Assembly: GCA_038496445.1 (NCBI GenBank) | Contig: JALMLS010000378.1 | Span: forward strand, 186,001 to 250,000 | DNA length: 64,000 bases | Origin: Trichosphaerium sp. ATCC 40318 | Taxonomy: Eukaryota; Discosea; Flabellinia; Trichosidae | Direction of reading: 5' to 3' | Part shown: positions 21,143 to 32,384 of the stretch, piece by piece | Numbering within the stretch: the first letter of the stretch is position 1 | Layout of the letters: each line of letters opens with the position of its first letter | Position numbers and translations under genes: made by a program | Notes under the pieces: generated by a model | Database searches by the model: none | Told to the model about the DNA's origin: nothing | What the model saw: only the letters and a program-made list of their open reading frames with translations

Positions 21143-22373
21143 TTAAGGTTTATTTGCTCTTTTCAAATGCGCTTTTCTTGAAAAGGGAAATACTGTTTCA
21201 CGTGCAGATGGTATAGCAAAAATGAGTACAGTAATTAGGAGTACAACAAGTACAATAACAACAACAATAACAACAACAGTAGTTGGGAATGCTGTGTTGT
21301 CATCAGAAACGCCACAAGATTCACCAAATACAACAGTAAGTAGTGATTTTCCTAAAAGACAATAAGTGGGTATTGTCATATTCTTTGTACCTTGTATAAA
21401 GCACGATCCTTCAGATAATGTTATATTTCCTAAGTCAACGTCACAAGTTCCATTATACTTGAATAAGTCAATTGAAGTTGTAGGCTGTAGAAAGAGGAAT
21501 AAGAAAAGTAGAACAAAAAAAAACCGTTGAATTTATTTTTGAGTACCATTGTTACATTGATCAAGACCTCCCCCTCAAAACGAGGACATCCGATTATATC
21601 TATAGTTGAATTTACGCCTACCTGTAGAATAGTGTCCTTGAACACCAAGTCGCCTCAGAATGGGTTAGCTTGTCATTAGCAAAAAACACAAATCTGATGC
21701 TAGTTTGTACCAGTTATTTCGACCTCTTCGTCAACAACTACATCACCAACAATAGGAGCATCAATCGTTGTAAGGTTATCATAACATATCAATTCACGTC
21801 TTCTAGCACATTCGAATGATTTAAACTCTAAGGGCAAGGATGAAAAGACTGATGACTAAAAAAACCTACGCCTGAAAGAAGAACCTTGCACACAATCTTT
21901 TTTCTCTCTTCCGGGTCTTGGATGCCCTTTTTCCCAGTAAAGCCGCAGAAACAGTGATGTGTTGCTACCAGCTTCATCCAAAAATAATGACGTATTCAGC
22001 ATTGAAACATTACTTCTCTGCCATACAATCCGCGATAGCTGGTCTGTACATTTGGCACACTCATCTGGCTTTCTTCTACAAGTATTACATACGTTATTTC
22101 GTAACCTTGTGTCATCGGATTGTATGTCTTTGGCTTCTAACCAATATTCTGATGTCCTAGGAAGCTTACTGAGCGTATCAGAATTTAATACTTCTATTAA
22201 TCCTCCTCTAATAGATATTACGTTGTTGATTATACAACAAACAAGTAACGATCACGTGATAATGCGAACCTTGTTCCACAGGCTGTACGCGCTTCGTTCA
22301 AATGTATTTTATCACATGAAACGAATGCAATAGATAACACTAAGCTAACGACAAAGCCAACAGAATAATACAT
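21143..22373 (-). CDS. Secreted type I membrane protein
   Basis: Exons run from 22373 down to 21143 and join in phase. A signal peptide (MYYSVGFVVSLVLSIAFVSC) is followed by a Cys-containing ectodomain: NEARTACGTRGGLIEVLNSD, NVCNTCRRKPDECAKCTDQL, then an Asn-rich beta-type region (STIDIIGCPRFEGEVLINVT, several N-x-S/T sites). A single transmembrane helix of V/I/L (VVVIVVVIVLVVLLITVLIF) precedes a short basic tail ending HLKRANKP. The N-terminal pattern with its early Cys and YWLEA is vaguely C-type-lectin-like but too weak to assign. Its architecture parallels the proteins at 5641 and 46482. Confidence 0.65.
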
Positions 22374-22763
22374 AAAGCTACCTCAACTGCAATACTGAAT
22401 ACGACTTTTTCACAAAGAAACCAAGTTTTGCTCTAAACGGTAAAGTCCACATTTCTCAACGAACATGATTTTGTTGCTAAGAAGGCTTTATAAAATGTAG
22501 TATGTTCATTAGTTTAATGAGTACACTACCTACAATGCGCGAGTCACTAAGAACGGAACATACAAAGATCGATTGTCAAAACAAGCAATCAAATATTTGA
22601 GGATTGCCCCAAATGAGCGATCTAACAAATCACTCTTGCGACCAAAGTTCATAAAAACTTCGAAAGGGACAAGTCAACGTGTTTCGTTGAGTTGCTTTTT
22701 TTCCGACATTGTTTTTATTGTATTCCTACATTACGAACATCACTTGTAGACCGGTTTCATACA
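22374..22763. other. Divergent intergenic region
   Basis: Spacer between the divergently transcribed membrane-protein gene and the F-box-like gene, so it probably holds both promoters. The reading frame of the downstream gene is open from 22692 but the better start is at 22764. No motif identified. Confidence 0.4.
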
Positions 22764-23663
22764 ATGGAATTACAAAAAAGTATAAGCGTTTACGCCTCTC
22801 CTTCGTTCTTAGAGGGTATTAACTCGGATATGTTCAAATTGATAGTAACTTCGCTCTTAAACGTCGACACACCAGCTGTGTGTCAGCTCAAAGCTACCAG
22901 CAAGCGTCTAAACGAACGTATAACCTCTATACCTTATTTAACGGAAGATAAGATAAAAGAGATAACAGCCCTTCAAATCATCAAACCGACGCCTGAAACG
23001 TTCAATAGACTACTCAGATGTATAGAAAACGGAAAATACAGGGTATTCTTCACAGATGCATACAGAAACAAGTTTTTCTATGTTTCCCTTTGGGACGGCC
23101 TTACAAACCGCGAATCAACTCGTCTGGGGATAAGTCCATTCTTCCAATTAAACGACAACCCAATAGCTCGCGACCTCAACCTTTGGACTTGGCCTAAGTC
23201 TGTTCTTTGTGATGACTGCTACGAGATTACTGATGATATGAGACATAGAAGAACTCATAATATAGCTGCTGCATCAACACGTGATAAAAACGTTTGTAGT
23301 GGACATATTAAGTATAACGAGAAGTTTACTATGTTTGTATGCTCTGATTGTTTCTGTGGTAATGCTGCTTTTGAGTATAAAGGGAAGAGGTTCTGTTGTG
23401 GATGTTTTTCTAAGAGTCAGTTACGTTGTTTGAAGTATATAGTAGAAAATGAGGTTGTATTTGCTGGTGGTATATCAGGTGATTTTCCTAGATTTGATAA
23501 GTGTGATAAGAGTAAGTTGCTTGAAGAACCTTTGAATGATGAGATGAAAGCAAAACTAGCTGAGGATTGTAGTTTTTGTTATAGTATTCAAGAGGTTAAT
23601 GCTGATTATGTGGATGATGATATGTTTGAGAGAACTTGTCTTTGGCTTGTTGGATGGGATTAA
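22764..23663 (+). CDS. Cys-rich F-box-like protein, intronless
   Basis: From MELQKSISVYASPSFLEGIN (in frame from 22692, but the upstream part looks untranslated). Residues 20-60 resemble an F-box: INSDMFKLIVTSLLNVDTPA, then VCQLKATSKRLNERI. The centre has a conserved-looking globular part (LWDGLTNRESTRLGISPFFQ). The C-terminal half carries paired cysteines suggesting zinc binding: VLCDDC, CSGH, VCSDCFCG, RFCCGCF and CSFCYS. About 300 residues, no introns, unlike most neighbours. Could be a substrate adaptor with a zinc-binding recognition module. F-box assignment is moderate. Confidence 0.6.
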   Translation: MELQKSISVYASPSFLEGINSDMFKLIVTSLLNVDTPAVCQLKATSKRLNERITSIPYLTEDKIKEITALQIIKPTPETFNRLLRCIENGKYRVFFTDAYRNKFFYVSLWDGLTNRESTRLGISPFFQLNDNPIARDLNLWTWPKSVLCDDCYEITDDMRHRRTHNIAAASTRDKNVCSGHIKYNEKFTMFVCSDCFCGNAAFEYKGKRFCCGCFSKSQLRCLKYIVENEVVFAGGISGDFPRFDKCDKSKLLEEPLNDEMKAKLAEDCSFCYSIQEVNADYVDDDMFERTCLWLVGWD

Positions 23664-24132
23664 AAAAGGAAAAAAGAGCAAAGTAAGACTATTGTCTTAT
23701 TTTTCTTGATATCTTTTGATTTGTAGTTAATAAATATAGTTAGTTTTCTTCTTCTTCACTCCAGTTTATTTAATTTCTGGTTACGACATTCAAAATACCA
23801 CTTAAAGTGTGTAAGTTAAGAAACTTAGAGGTGGTATATAATGTCTATTGCCGGTGAGCATTTAGCTTTGCATACATGGCAAAGAAAATGCATTGAACAA
23901 AATTTTTTTCAAATTCTCGCTAATTAACAAAAGATTTGAAGATTTAGCTACGTGTTGTTACAATTAGGTTTTATTAAAAGATATCACGGCTGTAAACCGT
24001 ATATTTATTCTTTGTTGTTTTTAGAAATTTCCAGGCGTCTCTAAAGCTGTAACACATTCTAGAAGTCTGAAGTATTTTTTTTTTCCTTTTTTTTTTTTGA
24101 AAACTTTTTTTTGGATGGATGTTCCTTCCTTA
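23664..24132. other. Intergenic with a possible F-box fragment
   Basis: Around 23880-23970 the plus strand reads FFKFSLINKRFEDLATCCYN then a stop, reminiscent of the second half of an F-box. It has no start or continuation. The rest is AT-rich convergent 3' sequence. Confidence 0.25.
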
Positions 24133-27100
24133 CTAAACCTTCCTTGGTACAACATCATCAATAAAACCATAACTTTCTTTATCTCCATTCTCCCACCTAT
24201 TATATAGAATCTGGCTGGATCCACGAATAACTACATCTAAAGGCTTGGAAACCCTATAATCGGTAGATTTCGATTGCCCTTAAAAAAAAACATTAATAAA
24301 ATCACAAGCAAATTTGAAGCAAAAAAAGTTCATCCGTGAGGATACCAATATTTTCAAAATACTAATCAACGAAAGCGTTTGATATAACTTTGTTAGAAAA
24401 CACATTCAGATGAAGTAAACCTTCGTGAGAAAAGAAAAAAAAATCAATCCGAAAAAAAAACCGGAATTTTCTTTCTGTTCACGCTCCTTCAACTCAAAGT
24501 CACGTGTATTGCCAAAAGAAGTATAATTTGATGTAAAATACGTACCAGACCATGCATAGTAATCGTGGTCCCTGTTACAAGTATAACAAGTTGAGTTATA
24601 TATCAAAGTAGATACAAGCATGTCAACCTTAGATTTTGCTTTTTTAGATGGTTTAAGTGTATCCCAACACTCTTTATCAAGAGCGCATGCAAGTGAAGGT
24701 ATGATTATGGAGTTATAAGACCAACTTCCCTAAACAAAGTGTTAAAAGCAAGTAAGAAGTAGTTGAAAGAAACAAGTTGTGAAATGAAAGTCTTGGAGCG
24801 TTCACTGGTGAACTTGTGACTTTGTGAATGACGTGACTGAGCTATTTAAGTATAGAACAGAAAAAGGGTCGTCTACTAGTTATAAAGTTAAGTTGGTACC
24901 TTTTTGAAACCAAGATGGTTGGCAGTGCATAGTGGTCGAAATTTAAAATCTTTTGGGTCTAAGTTGAGTTCGTTATAAAATGCTTTTATTGACTCTGAAT
25001 CCTTAAATCCTTCCAGTGTATCACCCTAAATTTGTCAATTAGATTAACACGAAACAAGAGAAAAAGAAACATAAACAGCCACATTAACAGAAAGGAAAAC
25101 TAACATAAAAAAAGCAACAGGTAGTTGTTTTTATGACCTGAACTAGTCTCCTCATTGCAACAGACGCGTACCCATATAGTTGATGCAAACATGCCATCTC
25201 TGTTAAGCAATAAGGAAAGTGGATCGATAGAATTCTGTATCTCATATCCGGGCATTAACCAAAAGAAAGAGTTGTACTTATCAGCTGCAGTCTTCCAAAC
25301 AACAGGCAGAAATGCTAATGTTGAGTAATCTCTAACGTATCCAGGGAAGTGCTCCCAGTCGATTGTATCAATGAAAAGATTATCCCAGTCCTTAGACTCA
25401 AGGATAGACTGTGTTTCATCATCAAGAGGGTACACAATAATCTAAACAATCAAAAAATAAATCTCTAACAGTAAGAAAATAACAAGAACGTTTACCTTTA
25501 CTCCTGGAGCATGATGTTGTAGGGAACCAGCAAGATTTTGAAGCATTCTCATATCTTTCTTTTGTACTGCTGTAACAAATCTATATGTTGTTGTAACATC
25601 TGTAACTGGTCTATAGTCAAAACAATTAGAACAAACGATGGTTGTGATATACCAAAATGATTATTTCCAAATTACCTCTTATTCTTTTTGACGCAGCTCA
25701 GCATTGTCGAACCTTGACACGTACAAGGATGATCACGATCTTGATGATGAAATTGAGCCTTCTGGTGACTCCATAATTTGGCATTAACATCTTCTTTAAA
25801 ACAAGTTTCGCCTCTAAAAAATACGGAACAAAATTAGTTTTCTCTTGCAATAAAAATAAACAAAACCTGGTTTACTACAAGAAGAAACACATTGGTTATA
25901 ACCAATACGAGCCTGTGTATGTTTGTGTAGCCCACAGAACCAAAAAGAAGAAAAGTTATGAAACAACTTAACGTACTTTTCCTTATTCTTTGCATGCTTT
26001 TTGTACAATGATTTACCTTGATTACGTCTGTGGAATAAAACTTGCCTTCCAACCTTTAACGGATCATACTTCACTCTTACTCTGTGATCCGTAAAGGCTG
26101 TGTCCATATGACACTGGACACACCAATTCTTATAAACAAGCAAAGAAAACAAAGGTTGATCTTTACCAAACCTAAAAAACAATCAAAAAAAAAATACTTT
26201 CAAAAAAAGAACTTGAAATTCTTTTTTTTGTTACGCGTACGATCGAAGCTCGTTGCCAGGTTTTGCAGGCATAATGCACTTTGGATCTTTAGAGCATTCA
26301 ACTGCAGGTTTTATTATCGCCTAGGCACCAACACGTTAAGAGAAAATAATTTTTCATTATGTCCACTTGTTTTGGCCTATTTTCGTACTTCATAAGCGCC
26401 TCCCCAGTATGTAAGGCCAGATACGCCACCAGCGACCATAGGTTTTCCATAAAAATCCTAAAAAAAAGAAACGTCAACTTTGTAAGGTTGGAGTAAATAT
26501 ATCCTTTTTTTTTTGAAGTTTTTGCTTGTGGTTGTATTCTCAATTTGAGAGTAACTTTTTTTTATTTAAAATTACCTGCGATGTGGTATTAAAATATTTG
26601 AATAATCCATCACGACTACCACGTGTCATAGTATCGCCCATACCAGTGCAAAAATAACCGTCTTTTTCGATACGTTTTTGAATGAAACCTAAAGGCTGAC
26701 GTAGCTCATAACCACTATCCAAGTATAAAACCTACATATCATAATATTAGCCCATCAAATACTGAGTTTTAAAAAAAAGTAAGAAATGTGACACGTGTCA
26801 AAATGTCTTAAAATGGTAATAATAAAAAAAAGTTAAATTGATACCTTTCCATACGCTTGAGTCGCTAGATCAATAACAAGTGCTTTCCAAGCGAAATTTC
26901 GAAGTTTCTTAACATGTACGGGGTACTACATCAGAATTTAGTACGTGTCTACGCGCGTAGACGCCAAACGAATGAAGGCAAAAAAAAAAAGCTTGAACTT
27001 AGGGCATACATCTTTGAAAGGGAACTTTACAACAGTTACGTTGCAGTAATCTATCTTCTTTTTGATTCCAAGATCATAAACCACCAATTGAACACCTGGC

Positions 27101-27648
27101 GCCCAAACATGCATAGAACCAACTAAATTCCTAGTAGGATGAGTATTTTAGCCAAATAAAGTGTCAACTTTGTTAAGAAAGCGGTTTATCGCCTAAACGT
27201 ACTGTAGATGATTTAAAAAACCCTGTGAAGTAGCTGTAACCACAGTAAGAGGCACATTGGCGCCTTCATGCTCCAAATCGCTTCGTGGTTTACACGGATC
27301 GTGTATTACTTTAATCTTTTGTGCTTCCTCTTTAAAGTGGTGATATTCTTGACGAGAACGACGTTAGACTACTTGATTTTTTTTACATTTTGTACCATTA
27401 AAGTTAAATTGCTCTTCACCGTACAGTACGTTCATTGGTTTGTCATAGTCAATTTTCGTGGCAGTAGTGCCTATTTTATCCGTTTTTGACGCCTGCAATG
27501 GCTCTGTTGTAGGCGTAGATTTGCTATACATAGCGAAATAGAAGTATACGCAAACAAGCAAATACGTAATCGCCAAACAACCGAAAAATGTGTTGCGACT
27601 GCACCCAAAGCCTGCACTAGATGTTCGCCTACTCTTCATACCCCTCAT
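24133..27648 (-). CDS. Type II membrane protein with two tandem DUF1647-like glycosyltransferase domains
   Basis: About 12 exons. The N-terminus (MRGMKSRRTSSAGFG then FFGCLAITYLLVCVYFYF) is a basic tail plus signal anchor typical of Golgi enzymes. Domain 1 reads VPLTVVTATSQGFLNHLQNL, VGSMHVWAPGVQLVVYDLGI, NFAWKALVIDLATQAYGKVL, then YLDSGYELRQPLG, where LDSG stands in for a DxD-type site. Domain 2 repeats the plan: YRFVTAVQKKDMRMLQNLAG, SLQHHAPGVKIIVYPLDDET, VVWKTAADKYNSFFWLMPGY. There the metal-site Asp is replaced (LMPG), so domain 2 may be inactive or regulatory. The C-terminus is GSWSYNSIIIPSLACALDKE and then YGFIDDVVPRKV. An in-frame TAA lies at 27364-27366 between the stem and domain 1. 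Confidence 0.65.
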
Positions 27649-27663
27649 ATAGCTTTATCGCGT

Positions 27664-27846
27664 TTACAAGTGGCACCACGTCGATTGATTCCTTAATACT
27701 TTTGCACATGACTTAAAATAACCTTGCTCTGCTTCAGGTGTATTTGACACAGCGCAATTTTTTAGTTTCCAGATACAAGTAAAGTCATCTAAATGTACAC
27801 TGTTTAATTTTTTTTTTACAGACTTCAAAAATGTCTTCTTATCCAT
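27664..27846 (-). CDS. Possible small Cys protein (60 aa)
   Basis: MDKKTFLKSVKKKLNSVHLD then FTCIWKLKNC ... YFKSCAKVLRNQSTWCHL. Four cysteines in two pairs (C-x6-C and C-x10-C) recall small CHCH/twin-Cys mitochondrial proteins, but the spacing is not canonical. It sits between two minus-strand genes with gaps of about 15-20 nt, so it could be a real compact gene. No introns. Confidence 0.35.
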   Translation of the reverse strand: MDKKTFLKSVKKKLNSVHLDDFTCIWKLKNCAVSNTPEAEQGYFKSCAKVLRNQSTWCHL

Positions 27847-27866
27847 AACACTACCTTGTGATTGTC

Positions 27867-30800
27867 TCAGTGGTGCACATGCATATGATGATGGTGATGA
27901 TGTTGTTGGTGATGATGACTCTTTCTATGTGGAGCTAAAAAATATTAAGAGAGCACGATGTCAAAAGAAAACAAGTAGACTTCGAAAAAGTGGGGATGAA
28001 AAATCATACCTGGGCTTGTTTGAATAACAGAACGATTAGAGGATAGTACATCGTCTGGATGATGATGATGTTCATCCATTCCTTCTCTGTTTCTATGTTT
28101 TACTCTCTTACGTTTCATAGAGTGCTTATGGTCCACACTTTGCATGATACTAATACATGCGAATTCACCGACATTAGTGCCTTCAAAAAAAAAGTCAACA
28201 ACAAATATTATCGCTTTCTCTATGCTGGCTCGTACTTATAGCGTAGTTATATATTGTAGCTGGTAATAATCCAAAAACACTGACTGAAAAGGTAATAATT
28301 GGAATCCATTTCCATGCAGGAGGAATAGATACAGCACCTAAAGTAGTTTCACAAGTTAGAAAATAATAGTTTAATATTTGTTTCAAACGAAGAACGTACC
28401 AAATAAAGAAGCGACCATAATTGCAAAAAAAGTAGCCAATAGTGATATCTGAAGTTGTAGTAGGTACAGAAAAAAGTTGGGAGTACCCAACCTGAGATTA
28501 TGTCAGAAGTTATGAATTTTTTGATGAAAAAGAAAGTTACATACCAAAATAGAGCTTTGTGCTTAGAGTTAGGCTTAAAAGCGCGCTTTACGATACCACT
28601 GCAACGTTTCTTACCGCGACATACAGGAATACAACACGTAGTAATCCATAACAAATCAGACTAGCGTAGAGATTAGAGTTTGTTTGAAAAAAAACAAGGA
28701 ATAAGAAGTGATATTATTAAAGGTACCTGATGGTGAATACCACTGCTATGACGGTGACTACCTTTATGATGGTGACCTATAATTTATTAGCTTTTGTTTA
28801 CTGTTAGTTAATTTATTGGTATGTACCGTGATGGTGATGATGATGATGGTGGTGATGGTGATGGTGATGATGATGTTTCTTTTTCTTATTTGGATCCTTT
28901 TTCTTATCAGGCCATGCGAGTAACTTAGTATCTCCATCATTCTTTACTCTATTTGTGTAGTTTTCTGGTAGGCTATCAGAATCCGATGTATGGGAGCTAG
29001 AGTAACTGGTTTCGCTGTAGCTGAATAACAGTGAGAAGGAGGAAGTAATTAAAGACAAAAAAAAAACTTGAAAAAAATTCCAATAAACGTACTTGCTAGA
29101 CGAGTAACTAGTATAACTGCTCATTGAGCCAGATGAAGAACTACTCATCCTTCTGTGTTTCTTTTTACTAACTTGTGCAGATGCGCTTCTTACAACAGGT
29201 TTTGCTTTTTTCGGTTTATGCTTCAAAGATAATGTTGATTTAAACCCTCTTTTACGCTTGCTAATCTTAGGGTGACCAACAACGTCAGCATCAGCACCAG
29301 CTAGAGGAATCACAACATCTTGACCATGATTTGATATAGGTTCAGTATCGCTAGAATCTGATTCATTGGAATCACCAGCCGAGCTAAATGAACAATTAAC
29401 ACGCTAATTAAAAAAATACATTGCGATTCACTGTCCCGTGCCACTTAGACAATGAATGAAGTATGTAAAAGGAATGTGATACTACGTACTTGATGAGTTT
29501 CTTACGAAGCTGAGAAGACTTTTCTGGTTCTGAGTTTCTGCGTGGTGTCTCACGTGGAGATTTTTTACTTTTTTTGGTAGGTGTTGCCAAGTCATTGATT
29601 GATCCTTTTCTTGAGGAGTGTTTAGTTTTTGGCGCAGGAGCGCCACTATGTTCTTCTTTAGGCTCTTTCTTTGGTGGTCTCTTACGTCCAGAAGATGGAG
29701 ATCGCGAAAAGAATGATTTCTTCTTCTCCACACCTGTCTTGTTTGAAACCTTTGGAGAACCAGGAAGGAACTCAAATATTTTTCTTCGTTTCTCTGTTTT
29801 ATACTCCAACTCACGCTTTTTCTCCAGCTCAGAAATTTTCTATTAATCAATTGTTAAATAAGAAGCAAAAAAAGGAGTAAAAAATAAGAAAATTATTCGA
29901 GTTTTTTTTTTTTGAAGTCGTGCCTCTTCACCAACTTGAGTCATCGCTTTTTTATGAAACATAGATGAACTTTTTTCAATTCTTTGTTGTACAGCTTGCA
30001 TTTGTCCTTCTAGTTGCTTTTTTTGCTCATGACCTTCCTTTGGTTTCTCCCAGTGAATATCAATCGTTCCCTATGTTTTTTTAATAAAAAAAACCCGAGC
30101 ACTTCAAACTGTCTTGACTATTATTCATCGTACCTTCACGTTTCGGAATGTCAATCGAGATTTTACGTATAGGAGCAAGTTGAAAAGGAAAATAACAATC
30201 TCAAGAAGCAAGTATGGAACCCACAAGTACTTAGAAGATTGATCAATTTCATGACCTTCTGTATCTAGTTTTCGCTCCGAAATGATCGAGAATGGTAACC
30301 ATATACCAAGTTCAATTATGAGAACAAATAAGAGAATAGACCTAAAGTGTAATTGTGAGTTTACTGTTTTAGAATTTTTTGAAAGGAAAGCGGAGAAATA
30401 CATTTTCGGATGTTTTAGCGTACCAGTGAATTTGACTTAGCTCTCCGACTTTATTACGCATTGCACGCTTTAGATAGATATCAAATCTACGCTCTTAGTA
30501 AGTAAAGAGAGCAAAAGAAGCAGAAAAAGAAATTTCAATAAAAAAAAGTGTCAAAAAAACAAAAACATGTCACTTACCTAAAATCTTCTTGTAGCGCATG
30601 ATTTTTAATAAAATGATAACGGATCAGTTTATAAGCATGTTCATTCCTCACTTGATAATTATGTATCCAATTCATTGGATTAAAATACGTCCAACGTGAT
30701 TTTAAAGTCACATCTTCTATATCGTCGAATCTGCCGAAAAAAAGTCAACAATAACGAACTATAACGATATTTTGATACTCAAATACGCGAGAAAAGGTTC

Positions 30801-31499
30801 CAAACAGCCTTATGAGCTAGCAAAACAAAGTTTGTAAAGTTTTTTTTCAAAATGTTTTTTTTGGACCACAAATTACTTGGATAGGTTTCAAACTATTATG
30901 ATTGTTTTATACGCACTTTCTTTGTGTTTTATAGATATCTACCTGCTCGTAATTTTTCCACCTGCGGAAAATAACAACTGATATTACGGCGACAACCATC
31001 ATTACCACAATATAAAATATTGATAGTGCGAATAGCGATACATGGACAAAATGGAGAATATCCGTTGTTTGAGAATGCCCATCTGAAAATTGTTCAACTA
31101 CAAAGAGGATAATAGACCATAAACCAACCACTGTCAATTCTAATGGCGTCGTGCGTAATTAATATAATTGTCGTTGTAAAAATCGATTACATACCCTTGT
31201 ACAAGAACTGCAGCATAAGCCGTAGGTGCGGTTGGTTTTCCCATAGCTAAAAAGGTGTTAATACAGCAAATATTGTCTGTTTTTTGTCATACCATTTGTA
31301 GCAGGTCTGTAATTAGTTCCCATACAAAGTTTACAACTACCAACAGCGCCAGAACGCCAATCAATAATGTAACTTCATCTTTTGGAAGAGCGTTCAAAAA
31401 CGATAACAAGCTAGTAGCGGAGCCGTGTGTTGTCGAATTGCCGCAATCATCAGACGGCGCACCTCCTGCCAGGAGGTGGCGCATTCCGAACTCTTGCAT
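27867..31499 (-). CDS. MLO-like heptahelical membrane protein with a His-rich cytoplasmic loop
   Basis: About 14 exons from MQEFGMRHLLAGGAPSDDC at 31499. MLO family landmarks appear in order: LTVVGLWSIILFVVEQF, a TM, FRRWKNYEQVD (MLO: RxWKxWE), YHFIKNHALQEDFRFDIYLK then RAMRNKVGELSQIHW, TMs FVLIIELGIWLPFSI and YLLLEIVIFLFNLLL, and later KALFWLGTPNFFLYLLQLQI (MLO: LFWFxxPxxxLYLIH) with two more TMs. Between TM5 and this block lies an insert of roughly 350-400 residues absent from plant MLOs: a coiled-coil-like segment (EKKRELEYKTEKRRKIFEF), phospho-type SP sites, a Ser run, then KKKK plus 16 consecutive His and more HxH repeats. The C-terminal tail is also His-rich (HHHQQHHHHHHMHVHH, stop TGA). 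Plant MLOs are calmodulin-binding plasma-membrane channels/susceptibility factors; here metal binding by the loop is an inference. Confidence 0.75.
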
Positions 31500-31713
31500 G
31501 ATACCCTTACTTTAAATCAAGTGTGCAGGAGCGAATAGTGAGGTCAAACGGCGTGTTGATCTTTTGTTATGGCTTAATGAAGTTCAGCGCCACAAAACTT
31601 TCAGCCTTAGTCCTCAAACGAACATTTCAAAAATCTCCGAACGGTTTTGTGCTTTTTTTTGAGTGTAACAAGATTTAGCCCGAAAAAATTATTTCCGTTA
31701 CTCTACAAAAAAC
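31500..31713. promoter_or_regulatory. Divergent promoter region
   Basis: Only 214 bp separate the MLO-like gene (minus) from the next gene (plus), so both promoters must lie here or inside the 5' exons. No specific motif recognised. Confidence 0.4.
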
Positions 31714-32208
31714 AATGAGCGTCGAAACAAATGTACCAGTGTTCACCAATTCCTTCGCTAACAGTAAACTAGTTATCTTCTATTCTTTTAAACATAGCCC
31801 CAGGTGCTGGAGTGTCTATTTCTCAGGTATTTGAACAAAAACAACTCTAAAAGCAAGTTCTTATTGTTTACAGGCCTTAAAAGCGCTGGGTAGCGTAAAG
31901 GCGTTGATAGATACAATCATAGACGACCAAACGCTAGTAAAAAGCCGGAAGGTTACTAATACAGCTGGTCCGCTGGCATGGGCGCCTAAGACACTTGAAA
32001 TCGTATTGAAAGAAATATTACTACATCTCGGTAAGTGTCAACTTGCAAACTCATCGAATTGCCCATATAACGACTTAATTTAGGTTTTAAGCTATGTGAG
32101 GGCACCTACAATAAAGATATTCCTGAAAGGCTAGCAGAGGAAAAAGAACAACTACAAACAGCTTCAGACGCCATAAGTGAACGAGAAAAATGCCTGAGAG
32201 GTGAGTAA
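31714..32208 (+). CDS. Small protein with a PUB-like helical domain
   Basis: Exons join in phase: MSVETNVPVFTNSFAN, TPGAGVSISQ, ALKALGSVKALIDTIIDDQT then KTLEIVLKEILLHLGFKLCE, and NKDIPERLAEEKEQLQTASD ... REKCLRGE stop. The middle helices with a terminal LGF resemble the PUB (PNGase/UBA) fold, which binds p97, but the match is weak. The end is predicted coiled coil. I first considered this the N-terminus of the downstream glycohydrolase, but a stop at 32206 and a good new start at 32385 favour two genes. Confidence 0.45.
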
Positions 32209-32384
32209 AACCAAAAACGAACTACGTTTCTACTTTTCTTTTCTCAAACTCCATTTCAACGCTTTGAACTCCAATTTCGGTGAGAGCACCAAAGTAGTTT
32301 AACCGTAACACTAAAAACACGAATCTTTCCTTTTTCGACAAAACGAATTCTGATTTTCAAAACTCTCTTTTGCGTTTGTGAAGC

